From Dryococelus australis (taxonomy: Eukaryota; Arthropoda; Insecta; Phasmatodea; Phasmatidae): DNA of 64,000 bases. The notes beneath the pieces are model-generated. The model made no database searches and was not told where the DNA came from. It was given only the letters and a program-made list of their open reading frames with translations. Made by a program: the position numbers and the translations under genes. Location of the stretch: assembly GCA_029891345.1 (NCBI GenBank), contig CM056993.1:277652016-277716015 (forward strand), in the 5' to 3' direction. This document shows positions 48,821 to 59,389 of this stretch, one piece after another (position 1 is the first letter of the stretch; the number at the start of each line of letters is the position of its first letter).

Positions 48821-51456
48821 GGGGAAAGTAGCCGAATGTGTACCGCCTCCTAAATCGTATTACCTCCGTATTTCAGGAAATGTGAATACCACTGCGCTAT
48901 TGTGGCTACAATATGAAGCTGTTGTAGTTCCCGAGAAGTCCAAAGAATAACATAAGTGTGGAACCACGTTTAGCGATGTTATTGGAGATTATGATTATTT
49001 GCACTTCTGGATGTAGTTTCTGAACCTCAGTTGTAAGCCTGTGCGAAATTTAAAAGTAAGTAATTATTGTTTAAATATTTTTATTATTTTAAAGACAACT
49101 CTTCTTCACATTCTGAACTAATTTATATCTGATGACAAACAATTTGAAGTTATGTTTCATATGTTTGTTTTGTTTGATGACGAGTTGCCAAAGTCGTACC
49201 ACGTCGTAGTTTCGCAAATCGTACCGGTACGATTTAGGATACTACTACAAGGCAAGTTACAATGAAACCCGTTTATTGCTGACTGTATGTGTAAACACTT
49301 TGAACAATCTAAATAACCTTTTGCATAGTTTTATGCAGTGTTCTCATTCTATCACAAACTTCAGTATAAGTTCCGCATTAAATCTGTACATTGTTTACGG
49401 AACATTTTTCTTAATGGTCGTACATCAACATCCAAGGACAATGGGTTTCAGTTGAACACGCCTTACATTTGCCAAGTTCCATATTTACCATGTACAAAAA
49501 TATTTAATAGTCACCGTAAATAAAAGATTACTAAAACACATGTCCGTTGTGTGTTACAGAATGACGAAAAGGAAATATGGAGCTTGGACTGAAATGGAAA
49601 TGGCAATGGTTCTTGCGTCGTATATAAACGGGAACATTGGTTTTAATGAATGCTGTAGACAGTACAACATTCCAAAGCCAACATTGAAAAAGCACTTAGA
49701 CAGGAAAAATGTTGTAGATAACAAATCCGCAAAAGCCATAGGCCATACCACCACCCTTCTACCCGAAGTAGAACAACGACTTGTTGATCATATTTTAAGA
49801 TTAGAAGAGCTTCTGTTTGGGGTGACAATAGCTGATGTCAGTAAGATAGCATTCCAAATTTCAGAGCGCAATGAAATGTCACACAGCTTCTATATATTGA
49901 CAGAAATGGCAGGGAATAAATGGTTTTATGCCTTTAAAGCCCGTCATAAGGAATTAGCGCTACGTAAGCCCGAGTCCACTTCTGTGGTACGTGCAAAGGG
50001 GTTCAACAAGAAGAGTGTGTTAGGATTTTTTGATATCCTGGAAAGAGTTATAGATGAAAACAAATTTGATGCTACTCGTGTGTTCAATGTGGATGAGACG
50101 GGTTTCAGCATTGTACAAAAAAGATGCCAGAAAGTGTTGGCTATGAAAGGAAAGCGTCAGGTGAGAGCTATTGCAAGTGGGGAAAGAGGTGTCAATACAA
50201 CAATAGTGTGTTGTACTAGTGCGTCGGAGATGTATGTTCCACCTATGATAATCTTTAAACGCATGAGAATGGTGCATGAGCTGAGGGTTGGTGGCCCTCC
50301 TGGAGATATTGTTGGCATATCGGAAACAGAGTACATTAACATTTATCTTTATGTAAAATGGTTACAACATTTTATTTCTGTCATCAAACCAAAGATCGAC
50401 AACAAGTTTCTCTTAATTTTAGATGGTCATCCGACACATTCGAAGAACGTGGAAGCTTTGGAACTTGCACGAGCCAATGGCGTCCTAATATTGCAGTTGC
50501 CTGCCCGCACAACTCATCGACTATCCTCTGGACAGGCCCTTCTTCCAGCCATTAGAAACTTATTACACCCAGGCAGTTGAAAAATGGCTTCGAACAAATC
50601 CCGGTTTGTGTGTTACCCAGTATCAGGTTACCCAACTTGTAGCAGAGGCCTATGCAAGGGCAGCAACTATTCAGAACGCCATTAACGGATTTCGTGCTTG
50701 TGGAATCTGGCTGGAGATCGTATTATTTTTAACCATTTCGACTTTTTAGCAGCTGCAAATCTCAAATAAAACATCAGCGATCCAGCATGTAGTGAAATTA
50801 TTAGCCCTAATGATAGGCCTACTCAGCAGGAGATAATCTCGAAGTTTAATGTTTCTTTTGAAGCTATTTCTCCGATTCCAACATGCCCCAAACATGTGCC
50901 CACACCAGCAAGGCGGGGAGCTCAACGTGCTGTTGTACTGACAAGCAGTCCGTACAAACGTGATTTGATGGCTGCAAAAGATAGAAGAAGGAAGACGACC
51001 AGCAAAGTAGATAGTAAATCTACAAAAGGGAAGGGACGTTCTGCATGTGTAAACAAGCGTTTAAGAACAACTCCTCACAACAAATCACCTTCTACTTCGT
51101 TCGTATCCAATGTAACCATAGAACTTGTGTAAGACAATTGGTTTTGTTCAGTATGTGAGGAAAATGTCGTAGAAAATATGGTGCAATGTTTACAGTGTCA
51201 CACCTGGGTACATGAAACCTGCGCAGGGGTTAAATCAGGCCTGAAACGTTTTATTTGTGTTGCATGTAAATGGTTTGTTTGTTTGTTTTACTTAGGGTGA
51301 AATATGTACTTGTGTACACTTAAAATATCATTATAGCTGTTTCCATGGACAAAATTTAGTGTTAGACTATTTATGTTTGTAGCGGTATGGTTTACGATAC
51401 TGGCGGTACGATGTTGGATACTGGTTTCCTATATCGTACCGATTGCAGTCTTACCC
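48821..51456 (+). mobile_element. Pogo-type transposon, probably nested
   Basis: The left end TA|ggggaaagtagccg and right end (inverse) TA|gggtaagactgc give short similar termini next to TA dinucleotides (48819-48820, 51457-51458), enclosing the transposase. The subterminal zones on both sides carry repeated gtacgat/atcgtacc motifs (about 49195-49235 and 51377-51440). These are candidate transposase-binding sites. The inverted repeats are weak beyond about 8 bp, so the boundaries are provisional. Confidence 0.6.
49561..51300 (+). pseudogene. Pogo-family transposase with C-terminal PHD finger, broken
   Basis: A DNA cut-and-paste transposase acting in the nucleus. Residues 1-50 form a Psq/CENP-B-like HTH (MTKRKYGAWTEME..., YNIPKPTLKKHLDRK). 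The DDE domain shows FNVDETGFS (first D), LILDGHPTHSKN (second D) and LDRPFFQPLETYY after a frame change (third D region). Frameshifts lie near 50530 and 50710, with stop codons TAA at 50767 and 51130. The last part, about 51139-51275, has the PHD spacing CSVC..CLQC..HETC..CVAC. I start at 49561 rather than the upstream ATG at 49540: the family starts with M-T/S-K/R-K, and ttacag just before it looks like an acceptor. DDE pogo proteins with PHD fingers are known in insects. Confidence 0.88.
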
Positions 51457-51854
51457 TAAGAAATTTTTTTCTGGGTCGCTATTTTAGCTAACTAGACATG
51501 TTAATGTATATATATGTATGCATATATGTATGCTGCTTCGTGCTAAATCAATATTGGAGTAGTACATTGAAGATTGGCCCAAATTAATGCAATAATGTAA
51601 AAAATGGTACGCCTTAGGCAACCTTCCCTTATGTTGTCTCAGTTCGCACATGGCATAAAAATATCTTGTGCTACAAAAACAATGGGCGTCATATTGATCC
51701 TATAGATGCCAAAATCACAATTCATTATTCCATGAATATTGTTATATTGCGATACTGTTAGCATTGTGATATTTGGGTAAGTTTTTCTGCTGTGTTTATT
51801 CGTCATATATCGTCTTATATTGTAGCGTCCAGGGACTTATGAAACATCCTCTAG

Positions 51855-52175
51855 TGTTACTTGTATGCCAAATTTGGCAAGGTTCGGTTTAGTAGCTTTA
51901 GAGATGTTATGTAAAAGCTTAATATTTTTCATGTGGTGCTATCTTCCGAAATGTCAGACCAACAACAGTATCCAATACGATATTCATTGATTACATGTTG
52001 CCTAGTTAACATACAAAATTTGGTTTTAAAGGCCGAATTGTTCCCGAGATATAACATAGCACCCTAAATTTTAAAGTGAACATCATTTTTAAAGTGGTCG
52101 GAAATTATAAAATTAGGATGATCTTACTTAGTAATATATTTGCAATGAGTGTGGTGAAATTCGGTTTACGCGTTC
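51855..52175. repeat. Degenerate repeat array, right part
   Basis: It resumes the phrase of 47750-48556 directly after the element: gtatgccaaatttggcaaggttcggtttagtag (about 51872), acatacaaaatttgg (about 52010) and gtggtgaaattcggtttacgcg (about 52150). Confidence 0.65.
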
Positions 52176-52429
52176 AAAAGATTCTAGGGGGAATCGCACA
52201 CACACACACTTACATACATATACACAACAGAAAGGAAAGTAATCTCATTAGCTTTTCTTTCCTTCGAAAAACAAGCTAAAAACAACTCCCCACTCTAATT
52301 CTATGGGCGATCTATAATACGAAAGTAGAATATGACTGCATGGAAAGTCACCTGTAGTTTACATTATAGTTCAAAGCATGTATTCAATGAGCTATAGAAT
52401 AACGGAAGATAAGATTTAAGAGTGATCAA

Positions 52430-52945
52430 TCACGCTGTTTTTTTGTGGCGATCAGGTGGTTGTATGTATATCTGGCGATTCCAGTACAACGTTACTTACA
52501 AGACTTTTGTTTCCAAAGTGAAGCTCGGAGGAAGCGAAATCGTGGCGTGGTCCCGTTTTCGTAGTATGGAATTGGTCTACTGGATGTGTCATTGCGAAGG
52601 CCAGTGAAGTTATTTTGGACAATTCAGTGCTACTCACGCTGTGGTAACAAAGTGAAACTGGCCTGTTCATTCTCAGCGTAGTGTATCGTGCACAAAGCAA
52701 AGGCTGTATTCGTGCGGTTTGAGGATATGAGAATAGATGAACTCAAAATTTGCTGGCCTGAAGTTTTGACCTCAACCACACTGAACACCTCTGGAATGGG
52801 ATGGGAGTGCCAGCCGAAGCCATGCAAAACCGTTCACTAATGTTCACAGAACTGTTATTCACAGTGAAGAAGAATTTTAACCAGATTTCTTCAAAAACCG
52901 GTCAGAAATTGATGGAAAGTCTTCCTCGAAGGAAATATAGGCTAT
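52430..52945 (+). pseudogene. Tc1-type transposase fossil (C-terminal half)
   Basis: Broken frames carry Tc1 landmarks in the right order. First KVKLGGSEIVAWSRFRS (about 52518), corresponding to the khGGgsimvWGcf region before the second aspartate. Then FDLNHTEHLWNGMG (about 52766-52807), the degraded form of SPDLNPIEHLW. Last QKLMESLPRRKY (about 52903-52938), the family's C-terminal signature. Stops and shifts lie between. The N-terminal paired-like domain was not found upstream, so the copy is truncated or too decayed. No inverted repeats were located. Confidence 0.82.
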
Positions 52946-52949
52946 TATA

Positions 52950-53900
52950 GCAGTAAAGGGAGAGGACTTACTTGATACTGACACCATACCATTGCTAGGC
53001 TTGTCCATACAGGTCTATGTTGTGTAGGTTACTCATACCTCTTCAGTGTCTATTTTGAATGTCAAATTATAGTAACCTGCGACTGTTCACATGTTAGGGC
53101 TTAACGTGCAACCATAGAGAACTTAAGATTACAGAGCTGAAAGCCACTTATATGGTGAAACCCGGCCGAACACGCCAGTAAAATGTATCACATGCCAGCA
53201 AAAAGTTGGAATGCCGTTCGCCAACCAGCGCTTGGCAACCTTCTTGCCAGCAGGCCTTCCAGAAAATAGGGAACTTTCGCAGCATGCATAACATATTAGA
53301 CACAAAACCTGTTCTCAGAGCCTCGCGCAGCCTATCGGAGCATCGGTAGGCCTATATCAAATGAATCACCGCGTCATTCGTTAGTGTGTACTTATGTACT
53401 CCATGGTGCCATTTTATATAGACCTACATTATTGTATACTTCTGTAAAATACTTGCGAATCTTTAATACACGTATAAAAATTATATTTCAAAAACTATTA
53501 ACTACGATATTAACAGTAGTGACTAAACTAAAGTAAAAAAAAACCTATGTATGTGCCATATGGATGATTATCTCAGCTACCAATTCTAGAGCAATGCAAT
53601 GCAGTTGTTCTATCAATATTTCATCTGTCATAAATTTCATTTTTAATTCTCAATTATCCTTACATTGTACTGAAAAGTGGCATAAAACTGGACCCTTATA
53701 CCTCTCCTTTGGGTAAGTGCCTACTTCCTAATATAATATTCGACATATTCCCCCTTTAACACTTCACGCCAATGAGACGTTAACGCATAAAAAAGTTGTT
53801 TGTGCTCCAGACCTCGTGAAATTGATGCGCAACTTTAGATTGTAGTTATAACGATGTAGGATGAACCGCAATGCTTGTTGATATGAATGGACTTCAACGT
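52950..53900. other. Unassigned DNA
   Basis: No feature recognised. Confidence 0.4.
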
Positions 53901-53904
53901 AACA

Positions 53905-54365
53905 TCCCACTCTGAACCCGGCCTCACACCTTCAGTAAACCAGGACGCCAGGGATTGCGTCAAAGCATTGCGACAAGGGTTATAACCCCCTCCGCCAACC
54001 AGGAAAAGAGGCCAGCTAAGTCGAAACGCTAAACAACGCACCGATATAGGCCGACTGTAGGAGCGCCGCCTCATATTTCCACAACCGGCCAGACTACAGA
54101 GAAGATCGCAGCCACGGGTGTGTCTGTCCGACGTCATCCGTACAAGTAGCAACATCCTCCGGCATCATATTTCAGGTGAGGACTGTCCAACATAGATGTA
54201 AAGAAATAATTTGTGCGGTGCTCATAACATTTATAATGTAATAATAACTTCATATAATTCAAAGTAGCTGTCCGTTGTAGTTAACATTAGTGTGTTGTAT
54301 TGTCTGTGTCACATAACATGATTAAAACCTCTCATTTACAGCCAGCTCTACCATTTATAGTTTAT
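53905..54365. repeat. Unclassified dispersed repeat, copy 2
   Basis: Counterpart of 32405-32870 in the same orientation, with the same ordered shared strings including cagtaaaccaggacgccag at about 53932. No coding motif. Confidence 0.75.
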
Positions 54366-54369
54366 TCTA

Positions 54370-54830
54370 TACGCTACGACCCTAAACTCCTTATTTTATG
54401 AATTATTTTCTGAAGCTCTATTGTAACATATTCTTCCAGGAAATTCCTCCACCTCATGTAAATAAAGTTTAACCTAGTCTAGAAAATTACCCCAAAGGAA
54501 CTTTGCACTGCATACGTGCGCATCCAGTGTAATATATTTTGCATAGGTTCTGCTTCTTACTAAACATTACCAACTCACATATTTTCTCCCTGTTTTATTC
54601 ATATCAATTATAACCGAAATGCTATAATTTGCAGTTTAAATATAAGTGAAAGTTAAATTCAATCTAAAATAAGGTATTTATAAATTAACCCAAGTATAAA
54701 ATGCTTGTGATACATTACATATTTCGCAAAGAACCAAGAGCTCCTTACAGGATGATTTTTCAAAGGTCTGGTTCAAAAAATGTGAAGAAACTGCGACTAG
54801 ACTATGCTAAAGAAACGGAACAATTTTCTT
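54370..54830. other. Unassigned DNA
   Basis: No feature recognised. Confidence 0.4.
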
Positions 54831-54834
54831 TATA

Positions 54835-55059
54835 GGCTGTTCACGGTAAAGTGAGCACTTTTTAAGGCCCTTCTAAATTTTTGCTTTCACCCAATTTCTA
54901 TCTTCCTGCTGCTTTTTATTATAAACATTGCAATAAACACAATGTATACATTTCACCACTCTTAAAAGTTAATGCCTAATACTGCAATAATATATACTTA
55001 TTTGGGGTTAGTTCCTGTTGGTAGGGCCTAAAGAGTGCTCACTTTACCGTGAATAGCAT
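54835..55059. mobile_element. GGCTGTTCAC MITE, short form, inverted copy
   Basis: The left end ggctgttcacggtaaagtga and right end tcactttaccgtgaatagc are inverse, flanked by TATA on both sides. Internal sequence is the reverse of the copies at 23541 and 58994 (cataaacattgcaataaacac-type strings). Confidence 0.88.
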
Positions 55060-55126
55060 ATAACTGCAAAGATAAGACCATTGACCTTTAACGTGTATGA
55101 CTATTGAGGCCCACCAAGGGGCTAGA

Positions 55127-55401
55127 GACTGGTTTTCGAATGCGTGCTGAAGTGTGAAGCCTGCTCCATCCCTAGCCTCTGCCCTTGGGCGCACTACGTC
55201 GAGGTGCGATCTGCGATGAAACATCGTAATTACCCCGCCGCGCCGTCGGTGATACATGGTATCGGGCTCGAACACTCGATTGCTTCTCCGACACCCCCGG
55301 TAACTCGATACCATAATTACCCCTTCCGATATAAGAACCCGATATAGGACAGAGGCGAAGGCCGCCTCCAGTAAAACAGTATATCATTCCGAAAACCAGT
55401 T
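55127..55401. mobile_element. GC-rich 275-bp block with short inverted ends
   Basis: gactggttttcgaatg at 55127-55142 is inverse to cattccgaaaaccagtt at 55385-55401. The interior is GC-rich (ccccgccgcgccg) and contains a repeated gg[t/a]atcg-type string. No target duplication seen. It may be a MITE of another family or a stem-forming RNA. Confidence 0.45.
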
Positions 55402-55409
55402 GTTATTTC

Positions 55410-56930
55410 ACAGCTCACGAGTGCTGCGACTTAATGGATTTCGTGAAAAAGCTGGTCCAATTAATGCTCTGAAAAAAAAAAAAAAAACTTCCAAGTGATA
55501 AACACTCTGAAGACACAGCAGGTTGTATGTACTCGAAGGGGAAAATCGCAAGTATATTTATAAATATGCGCATTCAGTACAGCTCAGATTGAGAAGTTTT
55601 TCCTTTAAGAATTTCTGTTTCTGTGTTCCTGGAGTAGAAAAAAGTGAATGGGAATTTAACATCCCCCTTCCGTTTTATGATCATTTTTCGTAATATAAAG
55701 CATTTGTCTTGGAGTCTCCCAGCTTACATGTAGCGATTTCGAATGTTACGACAAATATTGATCTGATTTACATACTACAATGAACTCAAACAACAAGATT
55801 CTAAATTGCGAATCAGTGATTATTAAACTGTGGTAAGCAGTATAAATCGCTATTAAATCACTGTAACTCAGTTGATGTAAGAATCACAGTAAGATTGATG
55901 TAAGAATCTCAATGATTCCGGCGAAGCAAACAGCTTTCACTAGGTATAGTAATCAAATTTCAAGTTTTTTCCCTGCTGTTTCATGTTTTAAGATGGCGAA
56001 TGTGTGTTAAATTTGCAGATATTTACACATCTACGTATTTCTTGTTAACTGAGAGGTAGAAGCAGTTTTGTTATGACTGACTTTTGGGTGGACTATTCAT
56101 GCATTTCTGTATCTGTGAATGCGACAGATGTTTTTTTGTGGCCTATGATGCGTGGAAACCTGTTAGGGCGAAACTTAAAATCACCGACAACTAGCTGATG
56201 TAGGTATATAACGGAAATATGTAGAATATTTTAATGGTTTTAATGACATATCCTAAGGTCAGTCCATGCATTTTAAGTTGAAGTTGAAACATGACTACTT
56301 TTGCAAAAAATTTAGAATTCAAATGGTCTTCTGAGTGTCGGGATAACGTATAAACCAACAAAGTCATCCAATTACTGTTTAGTTCTGATTTAGCTCATTA
56401 TTTCATGTAAATAATTGGAGTTGCGTCCTTACGCAGTATTAATTCCCGGAACAAAAAGTCTCTGTGGTATTTAATAACGGATTAATTGTAATTCAGCTTC
56501 TCAATAATTAATCAATAAAATCACTTTTATCACGTCCGTAAACCTAACGGTTTTTAAGGAATTCACGCATTGACTTTTCTATTCACGAAAATGCGGAATA
56601 CCTGCAGGTTGGCATCACTCGCTACACGCAAGGAGATAATAGATACAAGGGGGTACACTACTTTATGTAACGTGTATCACGCTGCTAACCACAATAAGAA
56701 TTCACTGCTGTTAGATTAAAGAAATTATATACCGTGTACTGTTAAACGGATTATTCTTTAACATTTATTTCATTCACGCCCTAACATATAGTAGTGTTGC
56801 ATACTTACCATCACCTCCAGCATATGGAAACATCACAGCTGCTGTAGAAAAATGTCATGTGCATGTCAACGTAAGAAGTCCATACATATAACTACCGTGA
56901 TTTTTGCATTATTTAAAGGAAAGGTTTTCG
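55410..56930. other. Unassigned DNA
   Basis: No exon recognised. An A run is at about 55470-55485. CAGTGATT-like strings at about 55814-55910 may be a remnant of the CACTGATT-rich family. Confidence 0.4.
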
Positions 56931-56932
56931 TA

Positions 56933-56936
<4 letters not shown>

Positions 56937-57022
<86 letters not shown>
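56937..57022. repeat. (CT)n-(CA)n microsatellite
   Basis: About 44 bp of CT followed by about 38 bp of CA. Confidence 0.97.
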
Positions 57023-57023
<1 letters not shown>

Positions 57024-57540
57024 GTCTGTATGTCTCTATAGCACACTTATTCTCTCAGATAGGGATAGTGTATAAAATACACGTTTTCGTTGGGTTATTA
57101 AGTTCAAACTTTAAGTGCACTTTTATAAGTGAATTTGAAATATCTACCCACTGTTAAAATATAAAATAAAGAAATTTTTCTCAAATCCAAGATTTTCAGG
57201 AATACGATGTTTTGTCTTAACACATTCAACATCCCAAAACTTCTGCTAACAAAACATATTTTTCCCAGAAAGAGAAGCAGACAGAAAAAAAACTTTATAA
57301 TTTGTTTCAATTACATAACGAAAAGAAAAAATCGGTTTGCATTATCGTCTGTGGGTTGATTAAAATACGAGTATAACAATCACTGACTGAAACAATTTTT
57401 TTGTGCTTCCGATGAAAACATATTTGAATTCGCACAGCGTGGTTTTTCCTTTCAAGGAACACACACAATGACTAGATGGAGATTTTTGGACATACGCCAT
57501 TGCGATGCAGATGTCTGTCATGGAAAAACAAGACTGAACA

Positions 57541-57730
57541 CGAAAAATACTTAAATAAGACAAGTAACCTATGGACGAGAAAATAAGTATGTGTATATAA
57601 CACTGGAGAATTCCAAGAGGCAATAGAGTGTATACAACTCTAGAAAATTTCATCTTGGAATTTTCCAGTGTGTTATACATATATTTATTTTCTCGTCCAT
57701 AGGTCACTTGTCTTATTTAAGTATTTTCCG
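57541..57730. repeat. Long near-perfect hairpin
   Basis: The left arm 57541-57618 and right arm 57653-57730 are inverse complements, 78 bp each with about 7 mismatches and no gaps, around a 34-bp spacer. The right arm runs straight into unrelated sequence. Transcribed RNA would fold into a stable double-stranded stem. It may be a foldback MITE or a source of small RNA. Confidence 0.93.
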
Positions 57731-57796
57731 TAAGTAGATAGATTTGGGAGGTCCGACGCCAGGGATCAGATATTGGCTCTGCGGCTCTGGGGTCAC

Positions 57797-58295
57797 ACCA
57801 TTCTGGATTAAAACACCATCTTGGATTATGCCACCACAGCAATTTTGGATAACGTAATTGCCGCCATTGTGTATTACGTAATCGTTGCCATTTTGTATTA
57901 TATCACTATCTTGTATTACATCATCGCCACCATCTTTTATTGTCACTATCTTAAATTACATCATCGCCACCATATTGTATTATATCATAACTGCCCTCTT
58001 GTTCCCACCGCCATCTTGCATTACATCATGGCCACCATAATGTATTGCATTACCATTTTGATTTTACATCATTGCTACCATTTTGGATTTTGTCGCCATT
58101 TTGGATTGCATCATCGCCACTATCTTGTATTGCATCATTGGCATCATATTGTATTACATCATAGCCACCATCTTGAATTCATTATATTTGCCAACTTGTT
58201 TCCTGATTACTTGCCTTTCTTTCATTTCACCTTGTTTAACTATAACTCGTTCTGTCGTATGCTGATTACTCGGTCCCTCGAACCACCATCTTGGA
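57797..58295. repeat. Degenerate minisatellite, unit about 23-24 bp
   Basis: Roughly twenty imperfect units of the type cat(c/t)gccaccatcttgtatta, with variant interiors, run head to tail. The apparent frame at 57821-58300 (repeated Ile/Tyr-rich peptide) is a by-product of the repeat and lacks protein-like composition. Confidence 0.85.
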
Positions 58296-58529
58296 TTTAA
58301 TCGCCTTCGTTCCACTCATCAAACAAAACATCACATAACTTATGTAGGATTTAACCATTTGTGTAGAACATATTTTTCACCACTTTTGTTCCATCTCTTC
58401 TAGGCACTCATTCATAGTGTGTGTTTTTTGTATGTCTCGATAAGGACTGTTGTATCTGATGCCGTTAAAGAAAGAGGCTATGATAGTTTTAAAAAATTAA
58501 AGAGAAAAACATATTTTATTTTAAAAAAT

Positions 58530-58987
58530 ATTTATTCACAAACATGTTGATTATTGTTGGTTGATTCTGATATGTAGTTCACCAACTTCCTCTCGCAACG
58601 TTCGTATTTCGTTCAGCACAAGGTAAATGTCGAGGGACCACACCTAGCGCAATGTGCGACCGGATGCAACTGTCTCCTCCCTGAAAGTGTGGTCATCATC
58701 CATAATGTCTCGGACAGTCAGCGCCTCATTACCATCAACGCCTCTAATGGAATGAGCGAAGGCTCCGAACCGAACGTATATTCACTCCAAGGTATCGAGC
58801 AAAGACCAAGCAGCGACGAAGAATCTTCAAGCGGCGATGTTACGGGATTAGTAGCTTCCATAATCATTAGCAGCAGCCAATCAGCTGTGCTCATCAGTGC
58901 ATCATTATTCTTCGTCGTAGATGTCTCTTTCTTCGGTAGTAGGAGAGCAGAGTTCTCCTCACCAACGATTAGGTCAATACAACTCAT
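58530..58987 (-). pseudogene. Possible degraded coding fragment with polyadenylation signal
   Basis: Minus-strand frames are long relative to the surroundings (58987-58718, and an overlapping frame with DIMDDDHTFREETVAS and then LNEIRTLREEVGELHIRINQ near 58560). The last piece looks like a coiled-coil tail and ends in a stop. AATAAA follows about 25 bp after it. Internal stops break the frame. The family is not recognised; it may be the 3' part of a transposase-like or host-derived gene. Confidence 0.3.
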
Positions 58988-58993
58988 GGTATA

Positions 58994-59227
58994 GGCTGTT
59001 CACGGTAAAGTGAGCACTTTTTAAGGCCCTTCCAACAGGCATTAACCACTAATAATTATATCTTATTGCAGCCTCAAGCATTACATTTTGAGGGTTGTGA
59101 AATATATACACTGTGTCTATTGGTCTCATTGCAATGTTTATATTGAAAAGCAGCAGGAAAATGGAAATTAGATGAAAGGAAAAATTTAGAAGGGCCTTAA
59201 AAAGTGCTCACTTTACCGTGAACGGCC
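58994..59227. mobile_element. GGCTGTTCAC MITE, short form, best-preserved copy
   Basis: A 234-bp element with nearly perfect inverted ends (ggctgttcacggtaaagtga... and ...tcactttaccgtgaacggcc) that extend into actttttaaggcccttc / gaagggccttaaaaagt, flanked by TATA on each side. No coding sequence. It is the clearest reference for the family. Confidence 0.93.
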
Positions 59228-59344
59228 TATACTAAGAAAGAGAAGGTAAAGGCGTGCGCATCTTCCCCTACTCTCCCGCTGGGTCTCTGACGTCACTTGG
59301 CGGTCAGGGTGGTAGGCAGATAGGGAGTTAGGCTGCCCGTGTTC

Positions 59345-59388
59345 ACTCTTTCTTTCTTTCTCTCTCTCTCACTCTCTCTCTCGCTCTC
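59345..59388. repeat. (CT)n-like microsatellite
   Basis: Imperfect CT/CTTT array. Confidence 0.9.
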
Positions 59389-59389
59389 C

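Larger units (their letters stand above)
48559..51851. mobile_element. Element with 206-bp terminal inverted repeats, TA-flanked
   Basis: The left arm at 48559-48764 (caggtgtttcataagtccc...) is inverse to the right arm at 51646-51851 (...gggacttatgaaacatcctc). They are clearly similar along all 206 bp with scattered changes. TA stands directly outside both ends (48557-48558 and 51852-51853), as with Tc1/mariner-type insertions. Without the pogo-like insert the element would be about 0.65 kb, the size of a long-armed foldback MITE. It interrupts the degenerate array on both sides. Confidence 0.85.

Noticed and set aside
50020..50342. Minus frames inside the pogo transposase
   Set aside because: Antisense shadows of the DDE domain.
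58689..58994. Plus-strand Ser-rich frame
   Set aside because: Overlaps a minus-strand frame with a polyadenylation signal; no motif.
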